This document shows, piece after piece, positions 1 through 9,219 of a stretch of DNA of 64,000 nucleotides; position 1 is the first letter of the stretch, and the number at the start of each line of letters is the position of its first letter. The stretch comes from Streptosporangium saharense. GTDB taxonomy: Bacteria; Actinomycetota; Actinomycetes; Streptosporangiales; Streptosporangiaceae. Position numbers and translations under genes: made by a program. The notes beneath the pieces were generated by a model. The model was not told the DNA's origin and did no database searches. It saw nothing but the letters and a program-made list of their open reading frames with translations. The stretch is from the NCBI RefSeq assembly GCF_014203715.1, contig NZ_JACHJP010000001.1, positions 1,815,496-1,879,495 on the forward strand, written 5' to 3'.

Positions 1-2
1 AG

Positions 3-1145
3 GCGGCGGCCGCCTTCCTGGACGAGCACCACTTCATGATCGACGGGGTCCGTCCCACCGCTTGGTCGCCCCTCTCCGGCGACTACCGGACCATTGACGG
101 CTGGGTCAGGCTGCACTGCAACTTCGACCACCACCGTGACGCCGCCCTGGCCGCCCTCGGGCTGTCCCCGGGTGCGGACCGTGAGGCCGTCACCAGGGCG
201 TGTGCGGGCCGTACCGCACTGGAGGTCGAGGAGGTGGTGACGGCCGAGGGGGGATGCGCGGCCAGGATGCGGAGCGGGGCCGACTGGCGGGTCCATCCCC
301 AGCGGGCGGCGGTCGCGCACTCGCCGCTCGTCAGCCTGACCAGGATCGGCGACGGACAGGCGCAGACGCCGAGCGGGACGGCGGACAGGCCGTTGGACGG
401 GGTGCGGGTGCTGGACCTGACCAGGGTGATCGCCGGGCCGGTCGCCACCCGCACCCTCGCCGCGCACGGGGCACGGGTGCTCAGGGTGGGGGCCGGACAC
501 CTGCCGGAGGTGTCCGGGCTGGTCGTCGGAACCGCGTTCGGCAAGCGCTCCTGCCACCTCGACCTGAGAACCGGGCGAGGAGTCTCGGCACTGCGTGACC
601 TGGTGGCCGGGGCGGACGTGTTCGTGCAGTCCTACCGGCCGGGCGCTCTTGAGGCACTGGGCTTCGGACCGGAGGAACTGGCCAGGATCAGGCCGGGCAT
701 CGTGTGCGTAGATCTGTCCGCCTATGGCACGCATGGTCCGTGGGCGGGCAGGCGGGGATTCGACAGCCTGGTCCAGATGGTGTGCGGTATCGCCCACGAG
801 GGCGGCGACGGGACAGAGCCGCGTCCCCTTCCTGCCCAGGCGCTCGACCACGCCACGGGCTACCTTGCCGCCTTCGGCGCGATGGCCGCCCTGACGCGCC
901 GCGCACGGGAGGGCGGCTCCTGGCGGGTAGAGGTCTCGCTGGCCAGGACCGCGCTGTGGCTGGACTCGCTCGGCCGCGCCAGAGCACAAGAAGGGACGCC
1001 GGAGATCGCCGACCTGCTGGACGAGATGGACAGCCCGTTCGGGAGGCTCACCTACGTCAGGGCGCCGGGGAGCATCGACGGTGCCAGGCCGTACTGGGAG
1101 AGCCCACCGCCGAGACAGGGGGAGCACCCGCCCGCGTGGTGGTGA
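3..1145 (+). CDS. CaiB/BaiF family CoA-transferase (5' truncated)
   Basis: Family III CoA-transferase; such enzymes move CoA between carboxylic acids. The frame is open to the window edge, so the N-terminus lies outside; the first in-window ATG (36) is internal. The conserved core begins with PLDGVRVLDLTRVIAGP, followed by DVFVQSYRPGALEALGF and then the motif with the presumed catalytic aspartate in GFDSLVQ. About 380 residues are visible, near family length, with roughly 120 residues of unusual N-terminal sequence before the core. It ends 46 bp before an amino-acid permease on the same strand, so the two may be cotranscribed. Substrate cannot be inferred. Confidence 0.85.
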   Translation, partial: AAAAFLDEHHFMIDGVRPTAWSPLSGDYRTIDGWVRLHCNFDHHRDAALAALGLSPGADREAVTRACAGRTALEVEEVVTAEGGCAARMRSGADWRVHPQRAAVAHSPLVSLTRIGDGQAQTPSGTADRPLDGVRVLDLTRVIAGPVATRTLAAHGARVLRVGAGHLPEVSGLVVGTAFGKRSCHLDLRTGRGVSALRDLVAGADVFVQSYRPGALEALGFGPEELARIRPGIVCVDLSAYGTHGPWAGRRGFDSLVQMVCGIAHEGGDGTEPRPLPAQALDHATGYLAAFGAMAALTRRAREGGSWRVEVSLARTALWLDSLGRARAQEGTPEIADLLDEMDSPFGRLTYVRAPGSIDGARPYWESPPPRQGEHPPAWW

Positions 1146-1191
1146 GAGAGCCGCCGTAACGGGCACGGATGGTCCAGGGGGGAGGGATGGC

Positions 1192-2538
1192 GTGGAGACA
1201 CGGGCGAGGCTGCGCCGTACGCTCTCGGTCCGGGACCTGATCGTCTACGGGCTGCTGTTCATCGGGCCGCTGGCCCCGGTCGGCATCTTCGGGGTGCTCG
1301 ACGCCAAGAGCGCCGGGGCGGTCGGGCTCGTCTACGTCATCGCCACGGTCGCCATGGCCTTCACCGCGGTGTCATATGCCGAGATGTCGCGGGTCGTGCC
1401 GAAGGCCGGGTCGGTGTTCGCCTACGCCACGGCGGGGCTCGGTCCGACGGCCGGGTTCCTCGCGGGCTGGTTGATCATGCTCGACTACCTGCTCATCCCG
1501 AGCGTGGCCTACCTGTTCTCCGGGATCGCGCTGCACGCGCTCTTTCCCTCCGTCCCCGCCTGGGCCTTCACCGCGCTGGCCTTCGCCGTCACCACGGCGC
1601 TGAACCTCTCGGGGGTACGGCTGGCGGCCAGGGTCGGCCTGGTCGTGTTGCTGGCCGAGATCGTGGTGCTCGCGCTCTTCGTGGTCATGGCCGTGGCGGT
1701 GCTGGTCACCGAGGGGCCGGTCAGGCCGTGGGCGTCGCCGTTCACGGGGGTCGGCGGGACCACGACCGCCCTGGTGATCGGGGCCGTCTCGGTCGCGGTG
1801 CTGTCCTTCCTGGGGTTCGACGCCATCGCCTCGTTCGCGGAGGAGACGACCGGTGACTCCCGCCAGGTCGGCAGGGCGGTGCTGCTCTGCCTGGGGGTCG
1901 CGGGGGCGCTGTTCGTGCTGCAGACCTATCTGGCCGGGCTGCTGGCCCCGATGAGCCCGGCGGAACTGGCCGCCGACCCCGCCGCGCAGGGCACGGCCTT
2001 CTACGACGTGGTGGAGGAGTCGGTCGCTCCCTGGCTCGCGGGCCTGATGAAGGTCGCCAAGGCGGTCGGGCCCGCGTTCGCCGCGATGACCGCGGTCGCC
2101 GCCGCCGGTCGGCTGCTGTACGGCATGGCCAGGGACGGCGGGCTGCCCCGCGCGCTCTCGACGGTGGATCCGAGGTCGGGGACGCCGAGGGCGGCGCTGC
2201 TCAGCGCCGGGGCGGTGACGCTGGTCGTCTCCGTCTGGGCGGCGAGCAGGCCGGACGGCCTGGACGTGCTGGTCTCCGTGGTGGACATCGGGGCGTTGGC
2301 GGCTTTCACGATGCTGCATGCCTCCGTAGTGGGATATTTCAGGGTTCGTCGGGGGAGCCGTGACCTGTGGCGGCACCTGGCCGTGCCGGTGCTGGGCGGG
2401 CTCGTCGCGGTCTGGATCATCGTCCTGGCCGCTCCGCTCGCCAAGCTCGCCGGGATCGTCTGGCTGGCCGTCGGGCTCATCGTGCTCGCGGCGCGGAGGA
2501 ACGGCCGATCGGGGAGAGCCGGATCCACACGATCGTGA
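1192..2538 (+). CDS. APC superfamily amino-acid permease
   Basis: Integral membrane amino acid/polyamine/organocation transporter of 448 residues with about 12 hydrophobic segments. The N-terminus LRRTLSVRDLIVYGLLFIGP and the following glycine-rich first helix are typical of APC permeases. The frame stays open upstream to 1081, inside the preceding gene. I chose GTG 1192 because a purine-rich GGGGGGAGGG ribosome site sits just before it and the APC homology begins soon after. The 3' end overlaps the oppositely oriented MFS gene by 62 bp. Substrate unknown. Confidence 0.85.
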   Translation: METRARLRRTLSVRDLIVYGLLFIGPLAPVGIFGVLDAKSAGAVGLVYVIATVAMAFTAVSYAEMSRVVPKAGSVFAYATAGLGPTAGFLAGWLIMLDYLLIPSVAYLFSGIALHALFPSVPAWAFTALAFAVTTALNLSGVRLAARVGLVVLLAEIVVLALFVVMAVAVLVTEGPVRPWASPFTGVGGTTTALVIGAVSVAVLSFLGFDAIASFAEETTGDSRQVGRAVLLCLGVAGALFVLQTYLAGLLAPMSPAELAADPAAQGTAFYDVVEESVAPWLAGLMKVAKAVGPAFAAMTAVAAAGRLLYGMARDGGLPRALSTVDPRSGTPRAALLSAGAVTLVVSVWAASRPDGLDVLVSVVDIGALAAFTMLHASVVGYFRVRRGSRDLWRHLAVPVLGGLVAVWIIVLAAPLAKLAGIVWLAVGLIVLAARRNGRSGRAGSTRS

Positions 2539-3724
2539 GCGCGACCCCGGCCGCGCCGATCCACAGGACGGGCCGCAGCCCGAGCACCTGACCGAGCAGG
2601 CCGCCCGCGAGGCCGCCGAGGGCCAGCACCCCCTGGACGGCGAAGGTGTTGGTCGCGTTGACCCGGCCCCGCAGGTGGGCGGGAGTCTCCCGCAGGACGA
2701 CGGCGCTGAAGCAGATGGAGAAGGCGAGCACGGCCACGCCGCTGACCAGCCCGCCGACGGCCAGGGCGGGGAAGGCGGCCCACACCGGCCCGGAGGCGGT
2801 CGCCGTGATCACGTAGTCGACCGGGAAGACGACGACGGCACACGCGATCACCCGGTGCTCGCCGTACCTCGCGGTCAGGCGCGGAGTGAGGGCCGTACCC
2901 ACCAGGCCGCCGACGCCGAAGCACGCGGTGAGCAGGCCGATCAGCCCTGCGGGCAGGTGGAGCTCGGTGAGCGCGTAGAGCACGAAGACCGCGGTGAAGG
3001 CGGCCCCGAAGAAGTTGATGACGACCCCGCAGCCGCAGAGCGTCCTGAGCACGGGATTGCCGACGACCGCCCGCAGACCCTCGCCGACCTCGGTCCACAG
3101 GCCGCGCGGGGGAGCCGGGGTGTGGTTCTCGGGAGCCCTGATCGACCGGACCAGGAACGCCGAGGCCAGGAAGGACAACGCGTCCGCCACGATCGCGAAC
3201 GGCGCGGTGAAAAGCTGCACGAGCAGTCCGGCGAGGCCGGGACCGCAGACGGAGGCGAGGGAGAAGACCGAGTGCAGGCCCGCCAGGGCCTCGGTCCGCT
3301 GCCGCTCGTCGACCACCACGGCCAGGTGGGGGAAGTTCACCGCGCGGAAGAGTGTGGTTCCGGTGCCGACGACGAAGGCGGTCACGATCAGCCACGGCAC
3401 GGTCAGCAGGCCGGCGAACCAGGCCAGCGGGATCGTGGCCATGGCCATCGCCGAGGCCGCCTCGCAGGCGACCATGACCGGTCTGTGGCGTCTGAGCCGG
3501 TCGGCGAGCACTCCCGCCTGGAGCCCGAACATCAGGGAGGGCAGTGAGGAGACGGCGGTGAGCAGGCCCATCTGGACGGGGGAGGCGCCGAGCAGGGCGG
3601 CGGCGGTCAATGGCACGGCCAGCCTGGAGATCTCGGTGCCGATCTCGGAGACGGCACGGGAGGACAGCAGCAACCGGTAGTCACGCTGGGCGCGCAACGG
3701 GACGGTCTGGAGCACGACGACCAC
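2477..3724 (-). CDS. MFS exporter
   Basis: Major facilitator protein of 415 residues with 12 predicted helices. The loop after the second helix, GVLADRLRRHRPVM, matches the MFS A-motif. The overall pattern resembles enterobactin-exporter/macrolide-efflux type drug efflux pumps (DHA3-like). It is transcribed divergently from an ArsR-type regulator, and the shared intergenic region carries a tandem palindromic operator, so ligand-induced efflux is the likely arrangement. The GTG start at 3724 gives an N-terminus MVVVLQTVPLRAQRDYRLLL; a later start is possible. Its 3' end overlaps the permease gene. Confidence 0.85.
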   Translation of the reverse strand: MVVVLQTVPLRAQRDYRLLLSSRAVSEIGTEISRLAVPLTAAALLGASPVQMGLLTAVSSLPSLMFGLQAGVLADRLRRHRPVMVACEAASAMAMATIPLAWFAGLLTVPWLIVTAFVVGTGTTLFRAVNFPHLAVVVDERQRTEALAGLHSVFSLASVCGPGLAGLLVQLFTAPFAIVADALSFLASAFLVRSIRAPENHTPAPPRGLWTEVGEGLRAVVGNPVLRTLCGCGVVINFFGAAFTAVFVLYALTELHLPAGLIGLLTACFGVGGLVGTALTPRLTARYGEHRVIACAVVVFPVDYVITATASGPVWAAFPALAVGGLVSGVAVLAFSICFSAVVLRETPAHLRGRVNATNTFAVQGVLALGGLAGGLLGQVLGLRPVLWIGAAGVALTIVWIRLSPIGRSSAPRAR

Positions 3725-3736
3725 CTTCGGGGGAGC

Positions 3737-3790
3737 AGTTGTGAAGCGTTCCCTTCACAACTGTGAAGATAGTCCTTCATACTTGTGAAG
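3737..3790. promoter_or_regulatory. Tandem 22-bp palindromic operator between MFS and ArsR genes
   Basis: AGTTGTGAAG (3737-3746) and CTTCACAACT (3753-3762) form a perfect 10-bp inverted repeat with a 6-bp spacer. The half-site TGTGAAG recurs at 3740, 3762 and 3784, and the opposite half-site CTTCA at 3753 and 3775, so the spacing is exactly 22 bp. The array of about two and a half operators lies between two divergent genes and should bind the ArsR product. Binding is inferred from position. Confidence 0.75.
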
Positions 3791-3826
3791 GCAATCCTCA
3801 TATCTGACTGTGGGTACGGTTTGCAC

Positions 3827-4429
3827 ATGACCCAGGCACGTGAGCCGCTCACCGATCCCGTGGCGATGCGAGCCCTCGCCCACCCCGCGCGGCTGGCGAT
3901 CCTGAACCGGCTCCAGGTCGAGGGGCCCGCGACCGCGACCGAGGTCGCCGAGGTCGTCGGCATCACCCCGAGCGCGGCCAGCTACCACCTGCGCATGCTC
4001 GCCAAGTACGGCTTCGCCGAGGACGCTCCCCCCAGGGGCGACGGCAGGGAACGGATGTGGCGCGGCTCCTCGGAGAAGATGTCCATCACCCGCGAGCCGG
4101 AAGACAGGCCCGAGGTGCGGGCGGCCAAGGACCTGCTGATCAAGGCCGTGCGCGACCAGGCCGCCGACGAGGCCGCCCGCGCCCTGTCGGCCTTGGACCG
4201 CGAGCCCAGGCACTGGCGGGACGCCTCGGTGTTCAGCCGCACGATCCTGCTGGTCGGCGCCGAGGAGCTGCAGGAGATCAACCGCCGGATCGACGAGCTG
4301 CTCGCCCCCTACCGGATCACCGCGAGGGATCGGGCCGAGGCTCCGGCGGACGCCAGGGTCGCCGAGGCGCAGGTGAACCTCTTCCCCCGTGCCGTACGGC
4401 GGCCGCACGGTCTTCCCCGCGACGCGTGA
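3827..4429 (+). CDS. ArsR/SmtB-family winged-helix regulator
   Basis: A 200-residue DNA-binding regulator. The N-terminal segment DPVAMRALAHPARLAILNRL followed by TATEVAEVVGITPSAASYHL is the ArsR-type winged helix with recognition helix near residues 45-60. The C-terminal 100 residues are helical and probably serve dimerisation or ligand sensing. No CxC metal site is visible, so an organic ligand is more likely than a metal. ATG 3827 gives MTQAREPL just before the fold. It is divergent from the MFS gene and probably controls both promoters. Confidence 0.85.
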   Translation: MTQAREPLTDPVAMRALAHPARLAILNRLQVEGPATATEVAEVVGITPSAASYHLRMLAKYGFAEDAPPRGDGRERMWRGSSEKMSITREPEDRPEVRAAKDLLIKAVRDQAADEAARALSALDREPRHWRDASVFSRTILLVGAEELQEINRRIDELLAPYRITARDRAEAPADARVAEAQVNLFPRAVRRPHGLPRDA

Positions 4430-4471
4430 GGGGCGGCCGAGCCGCCGAGGTCAGCGCGAGGCCCGGCTGAG

Positions 4472-4657
4472 GGTACAATTTTCGATGGCCTGTGACTCAC
4501 GGGCCAACTTCGCATGCCCCGTCAGGAACCGCGTCCATCGGTCCGGGTGAGAACCCGGCTGGAGACGGTTCGGAGCATCAGGGCGGCGGTCGCGGACCGT
4601 CGCGTCAAACCGAGAACAGCGTCCAGAGATGGGCGCTCCGACCTGGAGGACAATCAC
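4472..4657 (+). promoter_or_regulatory. rpsB promoter candidate and structured leader
   Basis: A TACAAT hexamer (4474-4479) is a plausible -10 box for rpsB; the -35 is weak. The roughly 170-nt leader carries small hairpins: CCGGGT/ACCCGG (4543-4558) closed by a GAGA tetraloop of the GNRA type, and CGGTC/GACCG further down. A leader of this kind could serve S2 autoregulation, which is known in other bacteria; here it is inference. Confidence 0.4.
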
Positions 4658-5602
4658 ATGTCCACCCCCGTCGTCACCATGCGGCAGCTGCTTGAGAGCG
4701 GCGTCCACTTCGGTCACCAGACCCGTCGCTGGAACCCGAAGATGAAGCGCTTCATCTTCACCGAGCGCAACGGCATCTACATCATCGACCTGCAGAAGTC
4801 GCTGTCCTACATCGACAGGGCCTACGACTTCGTCAAGGAGACCGTCGCGCACGGCGGCACGATCATGTTCATCGGCACGAAGAAGCAGGCGCAGGAGGCC
4901 ATCGCCGAGCAGGCCGCCCGCGTCGGCATGCCGTACGTCAACCAGCGCTGGCTGGGTGGCATGCTCACCAACTTCTCCACCGTGCACAAGAGGCTCCAGC
5001 GTCTGAAGGAGCTTGAGGAGCTCGACTTCGACAACGTCGCCGGCTCGGGGCTCACCAAGAAGGAGCTCCTCATGCGCCGCCGCGAGAAGGAGAAGCTGGA
5101 GCGCACCCTCGGCGGTATCCGTGACATGTCCCGCGTGCCCAGCGCGGTGTGGGTCGTGGACACCAAGAAGGAGCACATCGGGATCAGCGAGGCCCGCAAG
5201 CTCAACATCCCGGTCGTCGCGATCCTCGACACCAACTGCGACCCGGACGAGGTCGACTACCCGATCCCGGGTAACGACGACGCCATCCGCGCCGTCGGTC
5301 TGCTGACCCGCGTCGTCGCCGACGCCGTCGCCGCCGGCCTCATGGCCCGCGCGGGCGCCAACCGTGGCGACGACAAGCCGGCCGTCGCCGGTGGCGCCGA
5401 GCCGCTGGCCGAGTGGGAGCAGGAGCTGCTCGCGGGTGCCGAGGGTGCCGCCGCGACCGAGGCCGCCCCCGCCGCCGAGGCTGAGGCCGAGGAGACCGCC
5501 GAGAGCGTCGAGGCCGTCGAGGTCGCCGAGGCTGAGGCCGAGGTCGCCGCCCCGGCCGCCGAGGACGCCGAAAAGGCCGAGGACGCCGACAAGCAGGCCT
5601 AG
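4658..5602 (+). CDS. rpsB: 30S ribosomal protein S2
   Basis: S2 of the small ribosomal subunit, 314 residues. The start [20 protein letters not shown] and the segment [12 protein letters not shown] are diagnostic. ATG 4658 is preceded by TGGAGGA. The C-terminus after about residue 245 is an Ala/Glu/Val-rich acidic tail longer than in E. coli S2, as is usual in actinobacteria. It heads the rpsB-tsf-pyrH-frr cluster and is followed 111 bp later by tsf. Confidence 0.98.
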   Translation: MSTPVVTMRQLLESGVHFGHQTRRWNPKMKRFIFTERNGIYIIDLQKSLSYIDRAYDFVKETVAHGGTIMFIGTKKQAQEAIAEQAARVGMPYVNQRWLGGMLTNFSTVHKRLQRLKELEELDFDNVAGSGLTKKELLMRRREKEKLERTLGGIRDMSRVPSAVWVVDTKKEHIGISEARKLNIPVVAILDTNCDPDEVDYPIPGNDDAIRAVGLLTRVVADAVAAGLMARAGANRGDDKPAVAGGAEPLAEWEQELLAGAEGAAATEAAPAAEAEAEETAESVEAVEVAEAEAEVAAPAAEDAEKAEDADKQA

Positions 5603-5713
5603 GCCCACCTCGTACGGCCCCGCCGTACGAACCGCAAGGCTCTTTCACGGGTGGGTGCGCTCCGCGCGGGGGCACCCACCCGATCCACGACGATTCCCAC
5701 GAGGAAGAAGACA

Positions 5714-6547
5714 ATGGCTTCCGTGAACATGGCCGACGTCAAGCGGCTTCGTGAGCTGACCGCCGCCGGCATGATGGACTGTAAGAAGGCCCTTGAGGAG
5801 TCCGAGGGCGACTTCGACCGCGCCGTCGAGCTCCTGCGTCTCAAGGGCGCCAAGGACGTCGGCAAGCGCGAGGCCCGCACCGCCTCCAACGGCCTGATCG
5901 CCCTCAAGCAGGACGGCGACTCCGCCGCCGCGCTGCTTGAGCTCAACTGCGAGACCGACTTCGTCGCCAAGGGTGAGCGCTTCCAGGAGCTCGCCTCCCA
6001 GGTCGTCGCGCACATCCTGGCCACCAAGCCGGCCGACGTGCCCTCCCTGCTGGAGTCCGAGCTCGACGGCAAGTCCGTCAAGGAGCAGCTGGACGAGGCC
6101 AACGCCGCGCTCGGCGAGAAGATCGAGATCCGCAGGTTCGCGGTGCTTGAGGGTGGCTTCATCGGCGCCTACATGCACAAGACCGACCCGCAGCTCCCGC
6201 CGACCGTCGGCGTCCTGGTGCAGCTCGACACCGCCAACGCGGCCGTCGCCAAGGACATCGCGCAGCACGCCGCCGCGATGGCGCCGAAGTACCTCGACGC
6301 CGCCGCCGTCCCCGCCGACGTCGTCGAGAAGGAGCGCGCGCTCTTCGAGGAGATGACCCGCGAGGAGGGCAAGCCCGAGGCCGCCATCAGCAAGATCGTC
6401 GATGGTCGCATCAACGGCTGGTTCAAGGACTTCACCCTGCTTGAGCAGGCTTTCGTCAAGGACAACAAGAAGTCCATCGGCAAGTTCGCCACCGAGAACG
6501 GCGTCCAGGTCCAGGCCTTCGTCCGCTACAAGGTTGGGCAGGCTTAG
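5714..6547 (+). CDS. tsf: Translation elongation factor Ts
   Basis: Guanine-nucleotide exchange factor for EF-Tu, 277 residues. The N-terminal UBA-like domain contains RLRELTAAGMMDCKKALEES, and ELNCETDFVAKGERF follows around residues 75-95. ATG 5714 has GAGGAAG upstream; a second ATG six codons in (MADVKRL) is a possible alternative. Position directly after rpsB is the conserved bacterial order. Confidence 0.97.
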   Translation: MASVNMADVKRLRELTAAGMMDCKKALEESEGDFDRAVELLRLKGAKDVGKREARTASNGLIALKQDGDSAAALLELNCETDFVAKGERFQELASQVVAHILATKPADVPSLLESELDGKSVKEQLDEANAALGEKIEIRRFAVLEGGFIGAYMHKTDPQLPPTVGVLVQLDTANAAVAKDIAQHAAAMAPKYLDAAAVPADVVEKERALFEEMTREEGKPEAAISKIVDGRINGWFKDFTLLEQAFVKDNKKSIGKFATENGVQVQAFVRYKVGQA

Positions 6548-6579
6548 GCTTGACCCAGCTTCTCTCACCACATCGCTAG

Positions 6580-7370
<791 letters not shown>

Positions 7371-7371
<1 letters not shown>

Positions 7372-7764
7372 GGAGCGAACCCGACGGAGCGAGCGGAGCG
7401 GAAGGCGACGAAGGAGCTTCCCGCGATGCGAGTGAGGAGGGTGAGTGACCTGGAGGCAGGGAGCGAACCCGACGGAGCGAGCGGAGCGGTGGGCGACGTA
7501 GGAGCTTCCCGTGAAGTGAGTGAGGAGGGTGAGTGACCTGGAGGCAGGGAGCGAACCCGACGGAGCGAGCGGAGCGGTAGGCGACGTAGGAGCCTGGCGT
7601 GATGTGAGTGAGGAGGGTGAGCGCCCCGGAAGACGGGGAGCGAGCCTGACCGCGGTGAGCGGAGCGGAAGGCGGCACCGGCCATATGGAGGGATCCCTCC
7701 GGATGGTACGGCGTTCCGCGAAGCGGGTGTGGAATGGTGAGTGACCGAGAAGGCAGGAGCCGCT
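7371..7764 (+). repeat. 88-bp tandem repeats between pyrH and frr
   Basis: Units begin with GGGAGCGAACCCGACGGAGC at 7371, 7459 and 7547, so the period is exactly 88 bp for the first two. A decayed fourth unit begins at 7636 (GGGAGCGAGCCTGACC) and carries an insertion holding the perfect palindrome GGAGGGATCCCTCC (7687-7700). The end of each unit, GTGAGTGACC..GGCAGGGAG, resembles the sequence just before frr, so the frr ribosome site may derive from the last unit. The period is not a multiple of three. I see no convincing gene inside. Confidence 0.9.
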
Positions 7765-8322
7765 GTGATTGACGAAACTCTCTTCGAAGCCGAAGAAAAG
7801 ATGGAGAAGGCCGTGGCCGTGGCGAAGGACGACTTCGCCGGCATCCGTACGGGCCGGGCCACCCCGTCGATGTTCAACAAGATCAGCGCTGAGTACTACG
7901 GCGCCCTCACGCCCATTCAGCAGCTGGCCTCGTTCCATGTCCCCGAGGCCCGTATGGTCGTCATTCAGCCCTTCGACAAGGGCTCGATGGCCGCGATCGA
8001 GAAGGCGATCCGCAACTCCGACCTCGGTGTCAACCCGGGCAACGACGGCCAGGTCATCCGGGTTGCCTTCCCCGAGCTCTCCGAGGAGCGCCGCAAGGAG
8101 TACATCAAGGTCGCCCGCGGCAAGGCGGAGCAGTCCAAGGTGTCCATCCGCAACATCCGCCGTCACGCCAAGGAGACCCTCGACAAGATGGTCAAGGACG
8201 GCGACGCGGGCGAGGACGAGGTGCGTCGTGCGGAGAAGGAGCTCGACGACCTCACCCAGAGGCACGTCGCCAAGATCGACGAGCTGCTCAAGCACAAGGA
8301 AGCCGAGCTGCTCGAAGTCTGA
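7765..8322 (+). CDS. frr: Ribosome recycling factor
   Basis: Splits post-termination ribosomes together with EF-G. The 185 residues match the family length exactly, with [13 protein letters not shown] near residue 30 and [13 protein letters not shown] in the long helical domain. I chose GTG 7765 ([14 protein letters not shown]), preceded by GGCAGGAG; an in-frame GTG at 7741 would add eight residues of repeat-derived sequence. A strong hairpin follows the stop. Confidence 0.97.
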   Translation: MIDETLFEAEEKMEKAVAVAKDDFAGIRTGRATPSMFNKISAEYYGALTPIQQLASFHVPEARMVVIQPFDKGSMAAIEKAIRNSDLGVNPGNDGQVIRVAFPELSEERRKEYIKVARGKAEQSKVSIRNIRRHAKETLDKMVKDGDAGEDEVRRAEKELDDLTQRHVAKIDELLKHKEAELLEV

Positions 8323-8329
8323 GTTTGTG

Positions 8330-8371
8330 ATCCTTGTCCCGCCCGGGCCTCCCGCGCGGGACAAGGATTTT
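8330..8371 (+). terminator. Terminator after frr
   Basis: ATCCTTGTCCCGC (8330-8342) pairs perfectly with GCGGGACAAGGAT (8356-8368) around a 13-nt loop and is followed by a short T run. It lies 8 bp after the frr stop. Confidence 0.85.
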
Positions 8372-8390
8372 CGCATGAGAGTAGGACCTC

Positions 8391-9215
8391 GTGGAACCTG
8401 CGGCGGGCGGTAGCCGTACCGGCCGGAACCTTCCCGTCGCGATCGCGGTGGGTGCCGGTCTGGGAGCGGTCATCATCGCCTCCCTCTATCTCGTCGAGTG
8501 GCTCTTCCTCGCCGTGGTGATCGCGGCGGTGGGCATCGGCGTGACGGAGCTCGTCAAGTCGTTCGCGGCCAGGGACATCGACGTCCCGGTGATCCCGGTC
8601 CTGGCCGGGATGGCCATCATGATCTGCGGCGCCTACTGGGGCGGGCCCGCGTGGCTCGTCGGCGCCTTCGCGATGACCGTGCTCGTGCTGATGATCTGGC
8701 GGATGTTCCAGGGCACGGAAGGCTACGTCCGCGACATCTCCGCGACGCTGCTGGTCACGGTCTATCCCTCGTTGCTCGCCGGGTTCGTCGCGCTCCTGCT
8801 CGCCAATCCCGACCAGGGGCCGGACCGGGTTGTCGTCTTCGTCGCGACCACGGTGGCGAGCGACATCGGCGGCTACTTCGCGGGCATCCTGTTCGGCAAG
8901 CACAAGATGTCGCCGAAGATCAGCCCGAAGAAGACCTGGGAGGGGTTCGCGGGTTCCGCGCTCGCCTGCATGGCCGTCGGCGGCTGGCTGGTGGCGTGGC
9001 TGCTCGGCGGCGCCGTGTGGAAGGGCGTGCTGATCGGCGCGGTCGCGGTGGTCTTCGCGACGCTGGGCGACCTCGTCGAGTCGGTGATCAAGCGGGACCT
9101 CGGCGTCAAGGACATGGGCAGCGTGCTGCCCGGTCACGGCGGCCTGATGGACCGTCTCGACTCGCTGGTGGCCACGTTGATCCCGATCTGGGCGCTGCTC
9201 ACGCTGCTGGTCTGA
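8391..9215 (+). CDS. cdsA: Phosphatidate cytidylyltransferase
   Basis: Makes CDP-diacylglycerol from phosphatidate and CTP at the membrane; 274 residues with about 7-8 hydrophobic segments. The CdsA signature is complete near the C-terminus: SVIKRDLGVKDMG followed by PGHGGLMDRLDS. KISPKKTWEG, another conserved stretch, precedes it. The GTG start at 8391 lies after the frr terminator. The next gene on this strand in related genomes is rlmN; here an opposite-strand gene intervenes, ending 4 bp after the cdsA stop. Confidence 0.95.
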   Translation: MEPAAGGSRTGRNLPVAIAVGAGLGAVIIASLYLVEWLFLAVVIAAVGIGVTELVKSFAARDIDVPVIPVLAGMAIMICGAYWGGPAWLVGAFAMTVLVLMIWRMFQGTEGYVRDISATLLVTVYPSLLAGFVALLLANPDQGPDRVVVFVATTVASDIGGYFAGILFGKHKMSPKISPKKTWEGFAGSALACMAVGGWLVAWLLGGAVWKGVLIGAVAVVFATLGDLVESVIKRDLGVKDMGSVLPGHGGLMDRLDSLVATLIPIWALLTLLV

Positions 9216-9219
9216 GCCC

